From positions 1 to 64,000 of the forward strand of contig JAIUOA010000004.1 in the NCBI GenBank assembly GCA_020161295.1: a stretch of DNA of 64,000 nucleotides. The letters are read 5' to 3'. Positions within the stretch are counted from its first letter, which is position 1. The number at the start of each line of letters is the position of its first letter. Shown here in pieces: positions 16,334 to 25,566 of this stretch. The position numbers and the translations under genes were made by a program. Source of the stretch: Bacillota bacterium. Its GTDB lineage: Bacteria > Bacillota > Clostridia > Peptostreptococcales > Acidaminobacteraceae. Below the pieces are notes generated by a model that was not told the DNA's origin, did no database searches, and saw only the letters and a list, made by a program, of their open reading frames with translations.

Positions 16334-18160
16334 ATGGAAAAACTGCAATTTAGTGAATTAAACTGCTCAAAAGAAATTTTGAGGGCTGTTGAAGATATGG
16401 GCTTTGAAGAAGCAACGCCTATACAAACAATGGCCATCCCCGTTGCGTTTACGGGAAGGGATCTTGTTGGACAGGCGCAAACAGGAACTGGAAAAACGGC
16501 GGCATTTACGATTCCGATGCTGGAAAAACTTGATTTATCGAACAAGAACGTCCAAGCGTTGGTTCTATGCCCTACGAGAGAGTTAGCGGTACAAATCTCA
16601 GAAGAGGTTAATCGTATCGGTAAATATCTCAGAGGTCTTCATGTACTCCCCATCTATGGTGGTCAAGACATTGAAAGACAAATTAGAGGCCTTAGATCAG
16701 GTGCACAGATTATCATCGGTACACCAGGTAGGGTACTCGACCATTTAAGACGTAAAACGCTTAAATTAGGTCAGCTTAAAATGCTCGTCCTCGACGAAGC
16801 GGATGAGATGCTCAACATGGGCTTTAGAGAAGACATCGAGCTCGTCATGGAAGAAGTGGATCACGAAATCCAAACACTGCTCTTTTCAGCGACTATGCCT
16901 AAAGAGATCATGGCCATCGTGGACAAATACCAGAGAGATCCAGAGATCTTAAAGGTAGCGCATACGCAGCTTTCTGCACCAAGCATTCAGCAGGTGTATA
17001 TCGAGATGAAAGACCGCGATAAAATGGAGATTTTAACGCGCCTTATCGATATCTACAACTATAAGCTTTCCATCGTGTTCTGTAACACGAAAAAGCGCGT
17101 GGATGAAGTGACAGACATGCTCCAAGCACGTGGTTACATGTGTGATAAGATTCATGGCGACATGAAGCAGATGCTCCGTATGAACGTCATCAACAAGTTC
17201 AAGCGTGGCGATATCGAAATCCTCATCGCAACAGATGTTGCAGCGAGAGGTCTTGACATCGATAACGTGGAAGCGGTATTCAACTATGACATGCCGACGC
17301 ATGAGGAGTACTATGTACACCGTATCGGAAGAACAGGCCGTGCAGGTAAAGAGGGTATTTCGTTCACGTTTATCACTTCTAGAGATTTCCATCTTTTAAG
17401 AAGCATCATGCGATATACGAAATCTGACATCAAACCGCATCCGATTCCGAAAATCAGCGATCTTCAGGCGATGAAGCGCGAGCTTTTCATGAACAAGATC
17501 AAAGAGCGTATTGAAGGCGGCATCGATAGAAAGTTTATCCAGTTTATCGAAGAGTTCACTGAAAATAACTATTCTGCCATCGAAATCGCTGCGGCGCTAT
17601 TCCAAATGGAGCTCGAGCTTGAAAACGTGAAGGAAATTGATTCAGTTGATAATGCTAAAGCCATGGGTCGTGACCGTAATGATCGTGGTGAGCGTTCAGG
17701 CGACCGCGGCGGCGATCGTGGTGGTGACCGATCAAAAGGCAAACCAAGAGGCAAAACACCGAGCGGCATGATTAGAATGCACATCAATGTGGGAAATAAT
17801 CATAATGTTCGTCCGAGAGACATCGTCGGTGCCATCGCTAATGAAGCAGGCATCGAAGGCCGTTTAATCGGTTCGGTGGATATCTTTGATACCTTTACAT
17901 TCGTGGAGATTCCAGAAAGTCATGCCGATCGCGTCATCGAGCGTATGGATAAACGTATGATTAAAGGCAAGCCAGTTTCTGTGATTCCTGCGAAGGAAGA
18001 AAAAGGCGGCTACTCTAAATCTAAACCAAGCAAATACAGTGGCGAAGGCAAAAAGAAGGTTTCATCTCCTTCAGGTGCGCCTCGCTCTGAGTCTAGAGAT
18101 AGAGACAGAGATAAAGATAGAGATAAAAAACGCGTGAAAACGCCGAAGACACATAGTTAA
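16334..18160 (+). CDS. DEAD-box ATP-dependent RNA helicase with DbpA-type RNA-binding domain
   Basis: 608 residues. RecA-like domain 1 has the Q motif, AQTGTGKTAAF, PTRELA, DEADEMLNMGF and SATMP. Domain 2 has RGLDIDNV and HRIGRTGRAG. A helical segment is followed by a short Arg/Gly/Asp-rich stretch (about 448-475), then a DbpA-type RNA-binding domain (about 480-550, starting RMHINVG). A very basic tail of Lys/Ser/Arg/Asp repeats closes the protein. Architecture matches DeaD/CshA-type helicases that act in ribosome assembly, mRNA decay and cold adaptation. The ATG at 16334 follows AAAGGA; upstream in-frame codons lie in the promoter. Confidence 0.94.
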   Translation: MEKLQFSELNCSKEILRAVEDMGFEEATPIQTMAIPVAFTGRDLVGQAQTGTGKTAAFTIPMLEKLDLSNKNVQALVLCPTRELAVQISEEVNRIGKYLRGLHVLPIYGGQDIERQIRGLRSGAQIIIGTPGRVLDHLRRKTLKLGQLKMLVLDEADEMLNMGFREDIELVMEEVDHEIQTLLFSATMPKEIMAIVDKYQRDPEILKVAHTQLSAPSIQQVYIEMKDRDKMEILTRLIDIYNYKLSIVFCNTKKRVDEVTDMLQARGYMCDKIHGDMKQMLRMNVINKFKRGDIEILIATDVAARGLDIDNVEAVFNYDMPTHEEYYVHRIGRTGRAGKEGISFTFITSRDFHLLRSIMRYTKSDIKPHPIPKISDLQAMKRELFMNKIKERIEGGIDRKFIQFIEEFTENNYSAIEIAAALFQMELELENVKEIDSVDNAKAMGRDRNDRGERSGDRGGDRGGDRSKGKPRGKTPSGMIRMHINVGNNHNVRPRDIVGAIANEAGIEGRLIGSVDIFDTFTFVEIPESHADRVIERMDKRMIKGKPVSVIPAKEEKGGYSKSKPSKYSGEGKKKVSSPSGAPRSESRDRDRDKDRDKKRVKTPKTHS

Positions 18161-18173
18161 AAAGTTTCAAAAT

Positions 18174-18206
18174 AAAGGAGCTGTTGAAAAACAGCTCCTT
18201 TTTATT
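18174..18206 (+). terminator. terminator after the helicase gene
   Basis: AAAGGAGCTGTT (18174-18185) pairs with AACAGCTCCTTT (18190-18201), followed by TTTATT. It also faces the convergent deacetylase gene. Confidence 0.85.
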
Positions 18207-18221
18207 TGCTTATGCTTTATC

Positions 18222-19661
18222 TTATTTGTTTTCAAATCCTCTAGAAAAAATTCGAATGTACTGAGAGGCATTCTCCTCTGTGATACCAAGCAATTGTTCT
18301 ACAGTGACGAATGCGTACCCGAGCTGCGTCAGCTCATCGATGATGGCACTGAGCGCCTGTGTCGTGTGGGCATTCGTATCCCTTAGTAAAATAATCGCAC
18401 CATCAAAGGCGTGATCGATAACATAGTTGGTGATATAAGCAGAATCCTTATAGACGAGGTCGCCGGGATCGATGGACCAAAGTACGGCTGGCGACTTTAA
18501 TATACTGATGACGTTTTCATTATAGATGCCGTAGGGTGGTCGATAGATGAGTGGGGCACTACCGGTTATGGTTGCTACAAGTTCCTGTGTTCTTTCATAC
18601 TGATTGTTCAAGGCATCGAAAGAGAGGCGTGTCATTTGAGGGTGGCTCCACGAATGGTTGCCGATGCTATGTCCATCAACCGCGATTCGCTCGATTAAAT
18701 CCGGATAATCCTGTGCACGGTTACCTAGGATGAAAAAAGTTGCAAGCGTATTTCGCGAGCTTAAGGTATCCAGGATGAGAGGGGTATAAAACGGGTGTGG
18801 TCCATCCTCAAAGGTTATGGCGATCTTCTTTTTTACGGCACCTTCAACAGGGTTCATAATTGTCGTTTGAGTCAGGTCTGGTAGAATCCGTTCCGCCTTG
18901 CTAGGTGCAGGAAGGAAGATTTCTTTAAGTTCAATATGAGCGGTGAAGACATCGTAAGGGATGAGAATGGAGGGCTCACCGATAAACGCAGGCGCAAGCT
19001 GATACTTTTCGAAAAGAAAGGTCACGCCTTGATCACCTATCAGAAAGTGCTTAAAATTCGATTCAAGAGGGGTACTGCCTTCTACTACCCAGCTTTCGTC
19101 GAGGGGGATTCCCAAACTGTTTTGGTTGATCAATGAATCGTAGATGAACTGCGAAATGATCTCCAGATAGGCGGATGAACCCTTGAAAACATCTCTAAGC
19201 ATGAGCTGACGGCTATGATCAAGGTTAAAATTATAGGTAAATAGCGCTGAAACAGACTGAGCACCACCCAAATATTTTTCTTCTCTAAAGACTAATGAAA
19301 GGTGTCGTTCTGTTTGATAGGCGATTTCGTAATCGATATGAAGCTCATAGGGCCAATTTTCATCATTAGCAACCTGAATATTTGCAGTCTCCTGATAAAA
19401 CAGCTCAACCCGGTTGAGCGCGAACTCCTTTAGAAGGGCATCCACTTTATCGTTACCGATAGTAGGGTAGTGTACAGCGACGGTTTTAGACTCAGATTCC
19501 TCGATGACGGTCTGTATGCCGACGTCTGGTATCGACTGACTCGTTTCGTTTTCGATCAATTCAGGGCGGATCGCTTCATTTAGATGCTTATACTGTGCAT
19601 TGCATCCGGTAAATAGCATCGCCGTTAATAATAGTAATCCCAAAATGGGCTTAAATTTCAT
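18222..19661 (-). CDS. polysaccharide deacetylase lipoprotein (PdaC-like layout)
   Basis: 479 residues. The N-terminus is a lipoprotein signal ending at FTGC (Cys 20), so the protein is probably anchored outside the membrane. Residues about 45-250 resemble the DUF4163/DUF3298 region of PdaC- and RsiV-type proteins. Residues about 277-460 form a NodB deacetylase domain. Metal ligands in NHSWSH (about 335-340) and RPPYG are intact. The first motif, normally TFDDG, reads TFEDG: the catalytic-base position is Glu (285) instead of Asp. It would deacetylate peptidoglycan or another cell-wall glycan if active. Monocistronic, convergent with the helicase. Confidence 0.87.
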   Translation of the reverse strand: MKFKPILGLLLLTAMLFTGCNAQYKHLNEAIRPELIENETSQSIPDVGIQTVIEESESKTVAVHYPTIGNDKVDALLKEFALNRVELFYQETANIQVANDENWPYELHIDYEIAYQTERHLSLVFREEKYLGGAQSVSALFTYNFNLDHSRQLMLRDVFKGSSAYLEIISQFIYDSLINQNSLGIPLDESWVVEGSTPLESNFKHFLIGDQGVTFLFEKYQLAPAFIGEPSILIPYDVFTAHIELKEIFLPAPSKAERILPDLTQTTIMNPVEGAVKKKIAITFEDGPHPFYTPLILDTLSSRNTLATFFILGNRAQDYPDLIERIAVDGHSIGNHSWSHPQMTRLSFDALNNQYERTQELVATITGSAPLIYRPPYGIYNENVISILKSPAVLWSIDPGDLVYKDSAYITNYVIDHAFDGAIILLRDTNAHTTQALSAIIDELTQLGYAFVTVEQLLGITEENASQYIRIFSRGFENK

Positions 19662-19768
19662 TGATCATTCCTTTCAAGACAGGTTGTGTCATGCCTACAT
19701 TTTATTATAAAATGACAGTGAAGTGAATCATTAAATCGATCATCAAAGACAAATCAAAAGGAGGCACC

Positions 19769-20098
19769 ATGCCACATCTCCTATTTAAAGGTGTAACGCC
19801 TAATGAAGTCAGCAAAATCAGCGAGCAGCTGATTGAATCGCTCGCCATAATCATCGACTGTCCTGTGGACCACTTTACTGTGGAATGGCAGGAAACCGTG
19901 TTTTTCAGGCACGGAAAGCAGGGCATGGGAGGATACCCCTTTGTCACGATGAACTGGTTTGAAAGACCTCAGCCACTCCAAGATAAGGTGGCGAAGCTGA
20001 TTACAGACAGTGTCATGTCGCAGGGCTATGAAGAGGTCTGCGTCATGTTTAATACCCTTGAGCCCACGCGGTATTATGACAATGGAGAGCACTATTAA
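19769..20098 (+). CDS. DUF1904 family protein
   Basis: 109-residue cytosolic protein that resembles the DUF1904 family, which shares a tautomerase/MIF-like scale and pattern. Its N-terminus is PHLLFKGV after the initiator Met; whether that Pro-2 is functional is not known. SD AAAGGAGG precedes the ATG. It stands alone between the deacetylase (divergent) and rlmI (convergent), followed by a strong terminator. No specific function can be given. Confidence 0.75.
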   Translation: MPHLLFKGVTPNEVSKISEQLIESLAIIIDCPVDHFTVEWQETVFFRHGKQGMGGYPFVTMNWFERPQPLQDKVAKLITDSVMSQGYEEVCVMFNTLEPTRYYDNGEHY

Positions 20099-20107
20099 AA
20101 ACACAAA

Positions 20108-20150
20108 GGCTGTATCGCGAAACTTTCATACGCGATACAGCCACTTTTTT
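20108..20150. terminator. terminator between DUF1904 and rlmI
   Basis: Perfect 12-base stem, GGCTGTATCGCG (20108-20119) with CGCGATACAGCC (20131-20142), followed by ACTTTTTT. It separates two convergent genes. Confidence 0.85.
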
Positions 20151-21345
20151 ACTTGATGCGTTTTAAGAAAACCACTTTCAAATAATTGCTCTCTTCATAG
20201 AGATGATGGGCTCTAAAATCCTTCGGTAGCTGATGGATCTCTAATATTTCAAATCGCGCTTTTCCGATGTTGAAGCCCTTACCGATAATTTGCTTGAATT
20301 TTTCGAGGGTAATGGTGCTCGAATTGTTCGATGCGACGATGATGCCCCCTTGGCGAGTGATTTTAATCGCCTCCGCTAACAGCTCGGGATAGTCCTTTTC
20401 CGCACTAAAGACGAAGTCCTTGGATTTGGCATAGCTAGGTGGATCCAGGATTACGAGGTCGTAGGTAAGTCCCTTCTTTGCGGCGAATTTAAAGTAGTTG
20501 AAGACATCCTCCACCAAAATCTGATGGCGGTCCAAAGAGACTTGGTTAAGTGCAAAGTTGTGTTCTGTGTGCTCCTTGCTACGGTTGGCGAGGTCCACGC
20601 TCGTGGTTGATTTTGCGCCACCAAGTGCGGCAAATACTGAAAATGCGCCGGTGTAAGAGAATGTGTTCAGAACATCTTTTCCCTTTGCGTAGTTGTTTCG
20701 AATGGCACGTCTAACCTCTCTTTGATCAAGAAAGATGCCTGTCATGGCCCCTTCGTTAAAGAATACTTCTATGGAAACCCCGTTTTCTTTAATCACCAGG
20801 GGAAACTTCGCTTCAGTTCCAGTGACGAAACCATCTGGATGCTCTGACTCGAGACCCTCAAATCTGAGTTTCTCATAGATGCCATCAAACTCGACGCACT
20901 TTTTGAGCGCTTCGATGACATGCGATTTGAAAGCATACACGCCTAAGCTATACCAGTTGATAAGGTAGAAGCCATTATAGAAGTCGATGGTCAAGCCACC
21001 GATGCCGTCCCCTTCGCCATTAAAGACGCGAAAGGCATTGGTTTTTGGGTTGTTATAAAGCCCGAGTCTCTTCTCGATCGCACTGTATAGTTTCTTCTGG
21101 AAAAAGGGTAAGCCGACGCTTTCCTTTTCATTCTTTGATAATACCCAGCCGATGCCTTTATTTTGCTTACCGTAATAGCCAGTGGCGACATATTTGCCTT
21201 TTTCATCGGTCAGCTTAATCAGTGATCCTTCTTCTAGACCAGAAGATTCAATCAGCTGATAACCGATGACAGCTTCTTTGAAGATGAGTGGATAGCCACT
21301 TTTATACTTTTCAAGGTGTTTTTCATGGAGCTTCAGTTCAGTCAT
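20149..21345 (-). CDS. rlmI: class I SAM-dependent 23S rRNA methyltransferase (RlmI family)
   Basis: 398 residues with an N-terminal PUA-like RNA-binding domain (about 1-80), a middle EEHEE-type subdomain, and a Rossmann methyltransferase domain. The SAM-binding block is VLNTFSYTGAFSVFAALGGA (about 225-244) and the catalytic motif is LDPPSYAKS. RlmI makes 5-methylcytosine in 23S rRNA; the exact target base in this host is inferred from the family. It begins 17 bases downstream of the sulP gene on the same strand, so it is probably transcribed with it, though the functions are unrelated. Confidence 0.88.
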   Translation of the reverse strand: MTELKLHEKHLEKYKSGYPLIFKEAVIGYQLIESSGLEEGSLIKLTDEKGKYVATGYYGKQNKGIGWVLSKNEKESVGLPFFQKKLYSAIEKRLGLYNNPKTNAFRVFNGEGDGIGGLTIDFYNGFYLINWYSLGVYAFKSHVIEALKKCVEFDGIYEKLRFEGLESEHPDGFVTGTEAKFPLVIKENGVSIEVFFNEGAMTGIFLDQREVRRAIRNNYAKGKDVLNTFSYTGAFSVFAALGGAKSTTSVDLANRSKEHTEHNFALNQVSLDRHQILVEDVFNYFKFAAKKGLTYDLVILDPPSYAKSKDFVFSAEKDYPELLAEAIKITRQGGIIVASNNSSTITLEKFKQIIGKGFNIGKARFEILEIHQLPKDFRAHHLYEESNYLKVVFLKRIK

Positions 21346-21362
21346 AGTTTCTCCTAAATTAT

Positions 21363-23054
21363 TTATACAGGTGTGAACGGCTTTGATGCCAATTCGTAGT
21401 GGCGATTCTCTGCAAAAGCGAGCGCTGCTTCGAAGTGCTCGAAGATGTGTTCTTCTCCGATCGTATCGATGACGCCTGCCTTGCTTAGCACCTCATAGGG
21501 TTGAGGCTTTAAACCGGACAACAGGATTTTGATTTTATGCTTATGACAGGCTTTAATAAAGCGCTTTAATGCGTGTACAGCAGTGGCGTCCATGGCAGGA
21601 ACATTCCTAAGTCTGAGAATCATGGTTTGTGTCGTCCCATCCACTTCGTTGATGACCTCTAAGAATTTGTCGGCTGCGCCGAAAAATAGGGGGCCATTGA
21701 TTTCATAAACTTGAATATGCTGTGGAAGTCTCTGCAATAAAGACCGATCAAATTTCGGTGTGAAGCTATCGTCCTCTTCAGCCGTATCGCGTGTAAGCTC
21801 GCTGACCTCGGTGACATCGGCCATGCGCTTCATAAATAATAGTGCAGCCAACACCATACCAATTTCGATGGCCATGACGAGATCTACGAGAACCGTTATG
21901 AAGAAAGTGATTAAAAGCACGGTGACGTCGCTTTTCGGTGATTTTAGTAGAGAGATAAACTCACGCCATTCGCTCATGTTATAGGCCACCACCATTAGAA
22001 TGGCAGCAAGTGAAGCTAATGGCACCATTTGAGCCAGTGGCATGAATAGCAGCATGATCAACAATAGGACCACCGCATGGGTCATACCGGCGACTGGCGT
22101 TGTTCCACCATTTTTTATGTTAGCGACGGTTCTTGCGATGGCACCTGTGGCTGGAATACCACCAAATAATCCGGAAGCGACATTGGCGATACCCTGGCCG
22201 ATTAACTCAGTATTCGAGCGGTGACGGCCACCGATCATACCATCAGCCACCACTGCTGAAAGCAGTGATTCGATGGAACCTAAGAGTGCAATGGTAAATG
22301 CCGGTCCGATGAGCATGGTCATTTTTTCTAAGCTGAATGCGGGTAGCTGTGGTGTCGGAAAAGCAGATGAAAGTTCGCCAAATTTTCCACCGATGGTCAT
22401 CACATCGAGGTTACCCAGTTGTACGATTAAAGTGGTGACCACCAGTGCTATAAGAGATCCAGGTATTTTACTGAAACGCTTTGGCCAAAAGACGATAATG
22501 CCCAGCGCGACCAATCCGATGATGACGGTAGTCACGTCAAGCGTATGAAACGCACCGATGTAGATATGCCATTTCTCGAGAAATTCTGCTGGTAATGCTT
22601 CTGTGGTGAGACCGAAAAAGTCTTTAATCTGTGAAGAGAATATAGTCACAGCAATACCACTGGTAAAGCCGGTTGTGATAGGGTGAGGGATGAATTTGAT
22701 GACCCCGCCGAGCTTTAATAGCCCCATGGCAATCATCATGACGCCTCCCATCATGGTGGCCATGATCAAACCGTCTACGCCAAACTCTGTGACGATTCCA
22801 TAGACGATGACCATAAAGGCACCTGTTGGCCCACCGATTTGTACGCGACTTCCTCCTAAAAAAGAGATGAGAAAACCGGCGATAATCGCGGTGTGCAAGC
22901 CTTTTTCAGGAGAGACACCTGACGCGATGGCGAGGGCGATGGATAGGGGTAAAGCGATGATGGCCACGATAATACCTGCGGTCAAATCGCCGAGAAATTG
23001 GTCTTTCGAGTAGTTTTTTATGGTTGTAAAAAACTTGGGCTTAAAAGGTGACAT
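21363..23054 (-). CDS. SulP family inorganic anion transporter with STAS domain
   Basis: 563-residue membrane protein. About twelve hydrophobic segments (residues 25-400) carry SulP-typical sequences such as GGSRVQIGGPTGAFMV and the Gly-rich GLFGGIPATGAIART. A cytoplasmic STAS domain occupies about residues 440-550 (VPAMDATAVHALKRF). Family members import sulfate, bicarbonate or other anions by proton or sodium symport; the substrate cannot be assigned here. No carbonic anhydrase or sulfate assimilation genes are adjacent. SD AAGGAGG precedes the ATG. It leads an operon with rlmI and is divergent from the photolyase gene. Confidence 0.93.
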   Translation of the reverse strand: MSPFKPKFFTTIKNYSKDQFLGDLTAGIIVAIIALPLSIALAIASGVSPEKGLHTAIIAGFLISFLGGSRVQIGGPTGAFMVIVYGIVTEFGVDGLIMATMMGGVMMIAMGLLKLGGVIKFIPHPITTGFTSGIAVTIFSSQIKDFFGLTTEALPAEFLEKWHIYIGAFHTLDVTTVIIGLVALGIIVFWPKRFSKIPGSLIALVVTTLIVQLGNLDVMTIGGKFGELSSAFPTPQLPAFSLEKMTMLIGPAFTIALLGSIESLLSAVVADGMIGGRHRSNTELIGQGIANVASGLFGGIPATGAIARTVANIKNGGTTPVAGMTHAVVLLLIMLLFMPLAQMVPLASLAAILMVVAYNMSEWREFISLLKSPKSDVTVLLITFFITVLVDLVMAIEIGMVLAALLFMKRMADVTEVSELTRDTAEEDDSFTPKFDRSLLQRLPQHIQVYEINGPLFFGAADKFLEVINEVDGTTQTMILRLRNVPAMDATAVHALKRFIKACHKHKIKILLSGLKPQPYEVLSKAGVIDTIGEEHIFEHFEAALAFAENRHYELASKPFTPV

Positions 23055-23092
23055 GTTTCCTCCTTGCGAATGAACGTTAGTTGACGCTAATC

Positions 23093-23124
23093 ACCCATTG
23101 TTGATATAATGGGTCCGTATTATA
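23093..23124 (-). promoter_or_regulatory. sulP -10 box with a hairpin at the predicted mRNA 5' end
   Basis: On the minus strand TATAAT (23119-23124) would start transcription near 23112. The RNA would then begin almost directly with the stem CCCATT/AATGGG (23093-23112), which could protect the 5' end of the message. Confidence 0.4.
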
Positions 23125-23136
23125 TTGTAGCATATG

Positions 23137-23157
23137 TGTATACAGTATGCGTATACA
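23137..23157. promoter_or_regulatory. operator-like inverted repeat between sulP and phr
   Basis: TGTATAC (23137-23143) and GTATACA (23151-23157) are perfect seven-base arms around AGTATGC. The site covers the expected -35 region of the sulP promoter and lies 28 bases before the photolyase start, so one regulator could control both. The regulator is unknown; GntR-type sites often contain similar GTATAC cores. Confidence 0.45.
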
Positions 23158-23184
23158 ACTTGAACTAAATTTTGAGGTGTTCAG

Positions 23185-24567
23185 ATGATTCACGATAATC
23201 GTATCAATCGAAGGCTTCATAAGGGCATAAGCCCACAGGGTGAATATGTGCTCTATTGGATGCAAGGTGCACAGCGCATCACTGATAATCATGCACTGGC
23301 GTATGCGATAGCACTTGCCAACCAACTGGAGGTACCTCTAGTGGTGAGTTTCGTCGTGATCCCTAGATTTCCAGGAGGTAATACACGCCACTATCAGTTT
23401 ATGCTGGAAGGGATTAAATGCCTGAAGCCAATGCTAGAGCAGATGGGCATCGGGTTTTCACTAAAGGTGGGAGATCCTGTAAAAATCATATCCGAAATGT
23501 CTGAAAAGGCAAAAGCGGTTGTGATGGACTTTGCTTATGGGGTTTTCGAGCGAGAGCTCCGTGAAGCGTTAGTCCAGAAACTGGATTGTGACACGTATGA
23601 GGTGGAGACGAATGTGGTGGTTCCGGTAAACGTCGCCTATAATCGCGAAGCTTACGCAGCCTACGCCATTAGGCCTTCCATCATGAAGCAAATACACACG
23701 TATCTTACACCCGTTCACCACCAACCACTGGAAAAGTCATTAGGTAAAATTTCGGAATCAATCGCATTCGGTTCGCTACCGTTAGACGAGATTCGTGCCT
23801 TTTTAGACGATTACTGTCCGGATTTGGAGCGACTACCAAAGAGCGAGGTATTTATCGGCGGTGAGCAGGAGGCGATGCGCCATCTGGATGTCTTTTTAGC
23901 AGATGGGATTTATAAGTACGATCAAGCACAGTCTGACCCAGCCGTCAGTGGCACGTCCAGACTGAGTCCGTACTTACATTTTGGACAGCTTTCACCAGTC
24001 ACGATCTTAAATAAGCTTTTTAATCGTGGCATTAAGGCGGATGCCTTCGTGGAACAGCTCGTGGTGAGGCGAGAGCTTGCATTCAACTATGTCTACTATG
24101 CTGGAGAACGGATAAAAGCATTAAAGGATTTTTTGCCAGCTTGGGCTTATGAGACCTTAGACCATCATCGTAATGATAAGCGCGATTTCCTTTATCCCCT
24201 CGAGGTGCTTGAGAAGGGGTTGACCCATGATCCTTACTGGAACGCAGCGCAAATGGAGATGATGAAAACAGGTCATATGCATAACACCATGCGCATGTAC
24301 TGGGGGAAAAAGGTCATCGAGTGGTCTCGTACGCCTGAGGAAGCCTTTGAACGGCTGTGCACTTTAAATGATAAATACCAACTGGATGGAAGAGATCCAA
24401 ATGGCTATGCTGGCATCGCCTGGTGTTTTGGTAAACATGATCGACCATGGCAGGAACGCGCCATATTTGGTAAAATAAGATACATGAATGCTGCGGGTCT
24501 CGAAAGAAAGTACGACATCAAAAGCTACGTCAGCCATGTTGAAGCACTTCTACGGGAGGTAACCTGA
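23185..24567 (+). CDS. phrB: class II CPD photolyase (deoxyribodipyrimidine photo-lyase)
   Basis: FAD enzyme that splits cyclobutane pyrimidine dimers using blue light. 460 residues, the usual class II length. An N-terminal antenna-binding Rossmann-like domain (residues 20-150) is followed by the helical FAD domain. Class II signatures are visible in GTSRLSPYLHFGQLSP (about 255-270), RRELAFNYVYY, and the C-terminal DPYWNAAQMEM and DGRDPNGYAGIAWCFGKHD. SD GAGGTG precedes the ATG. Its stop overlaps the sfsA start. A photolyase suggests the organism meets sunlight or descends from one that did. Confidence 0.94.
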   Translation: MIHDNRINRRLHKGISPQGEYVLYWMQGAQRITDNHALAYAIALANQLEVPLVVSFVVIPRFPGGNTRHYQFMLEGIKCLKPMLEQMGIGFSLKVGDPVKIISEMSEKAKAVVMDFAYGVFERELREALVQKLDCDTYEVETNVVVPVNVAYNREAYAAYAIRPSIMKQIHTYLTPVHHQPLEKSLGKISESIAFGSLPLDEIRAFLDDYCPDLERLPKSEVFIGGEQEAMRHLDVFLADGIYKYDQAQSDPAVSGTSRLSPYLHFGQLSPVTILNKLFNRGIKADAFVEQLVVRRELAFNYVYYAGERIKALKDFLPAWAYETLDHHRNDKRDFLYPLEVLEKGLTHDPYWNAAQMEMMKTGHMHNTMRMYWGKKVIEWSRTPEEAFERLCTLNDKYQLDGRDPNGYAGIAWCFGKHDRPWQERAIFGKIRYMNAAGLERKYDIKSYVSHVEALLREVT

Positions 24568-25286
24568 TGCACGATCCACTTATAAAAATTGATGCGCTAC
24601 TACCTGGCGAATTCAGAGCACGCCCTAATCGATACCTTGCGGATGTCGTGATTCAGGGGGTTGAGGAAAGGGTCCACGTCCATGATCCTGGACGGTTAAA
24701 GGAACTACTTTACCCGGGGAATCAGTGCCTTGTTAAATATGCAAAGAGTGACACCCGTAAAACGGATTGGGACATGATTGCTGCTGCGAAGGATGGGGAG
24801 TATGTAATGGTTCATTCGGGTTATCACCGATATATTGCTGAAGCGATTTTAAGAAATGAAGCGTTAAATCCCTTCGGTAGCTTTCAGAACATTAAACCTG
24901 AGGCAAAATATGGACACTCCCGAATCGATTTTTATGCGACCGAGGTGGAAGAAGGGCGTCAAATATGGGTTGAAGTGAAAGGTTGCTCCCTATCGGTGGA
25001 CGGACTCGCTCAGTTTCCAGATGCCCCAACCGTAAGAGGGGTACGGCATTTGGAAGAGCTGATTCAAATCGTCGAATCTGGCGATCGCGCAGGTGTGCTA
25101 ATTCTCATTTTGAGTGAGGCAAACCTTTTTGAACCAAAACGCGATACGGATCCCAAATTCTACGAGGCATTTTACCGCGCTAAACGAATGGGCGTTGAAA
25201 TGATGCCTGTAAAGGTGAGATTAAAGGAAGATGGATTTATTTATTACGAAGGCATAGTGCCGATAAAGGATGAAAAAGATGAGTAG
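24567..25286 (+). CDS. sfsA: SfsA family DNA-binding protein / nuclease-like
   Basis: 239 residues matching the sugar fermentation stimulation protein A family. The N-terminal OB-like part includes FRARPNRYLADV and HDPGRLKELL. The C-terminal part has a restriction-endonuclease-like core with the acidic and Lys residues SRIDFYA and WVEVKGCSL. E. coli SfsA was reported to bind DNA and affect maltose genes; the molecular role elsewhere is unclear. Its ATG overlaps the photolyase stop and the LysO gene starts inside its end, so phrB-sfsA-lysO is one operon. Confidence 0.9.
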   Translation: MHDPLIKIDALLPGEFRARPNRYLADVVIQGVEERVHVHDPGRLKELLYPGNQCLVKYAKSDTRKTDWDMIAAAKDGEYVMVHSGYHRYIAEAILRNEALNPFGSFQNIKPEAKYGHSRIDFYATEVEEGRQIWVEVKGCSLSVDGLAQFPDAPTVRGVRHLEELIQIVESGDRAGVLILILSEANLFEPKRDTDPKFYEAFYRAKRMGVEMMPVKVRLKEDGFIYYEGIVPIKDEKDE

Positions 25287-25566
25287 TATATTACTATATT
25301 TGGCCTTATTGATCGTGGGCGGATTTTTAAGTTACAAAGGGTGGATTCACCAGGGTCTCAGCAATAAAATCGATAAGCTTCAGCTTGCCTGTCTATTTGT
25401 TCTATTATTTGTAATGGGGCTTAGAATCGGCATGGATGATCGCGTGTTAGATGCCTTCGCGCAAATCGGGCTTCATGCGATCCTTTTCGGGATTTTCACC
25501 ATTATAGGCAGTGTGTTAACGGTTCATTTGATGCTAAAGGTCTTTAACAGAAAGGCGGTGAAGTAG
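25270..25566 (+). CDS. LysO-type transporter, N-terminal part as a separate gene
   Basis: 98-residue hydrophobic protein with three predicted membrane segments (about residues 7-22, 38-55 and 66-90) and the short motif MGLRIGMDD. It matches the N-terminal portion of the LysO (YbjE, DUF340) lysine exporter. The next gene, directly abutting, carries the rest. It overlaps the end of sfsA by 17 bases. Either ATG 25270 or ATG 25279 could start it; the first keeps AAAGG at a workable distance. Split LysO pairs are plausible functional heterodimers. Confidence 0.72.
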   Translation: MKKMSSILLYLALLIVGGFLSYKGWIHQGLSNKIDKLQLACLFVLLFVMGLRIGMDDRVLDAFAQIGLHAILFGIFTIIGSVLTVHLMLKVFNRKAVK

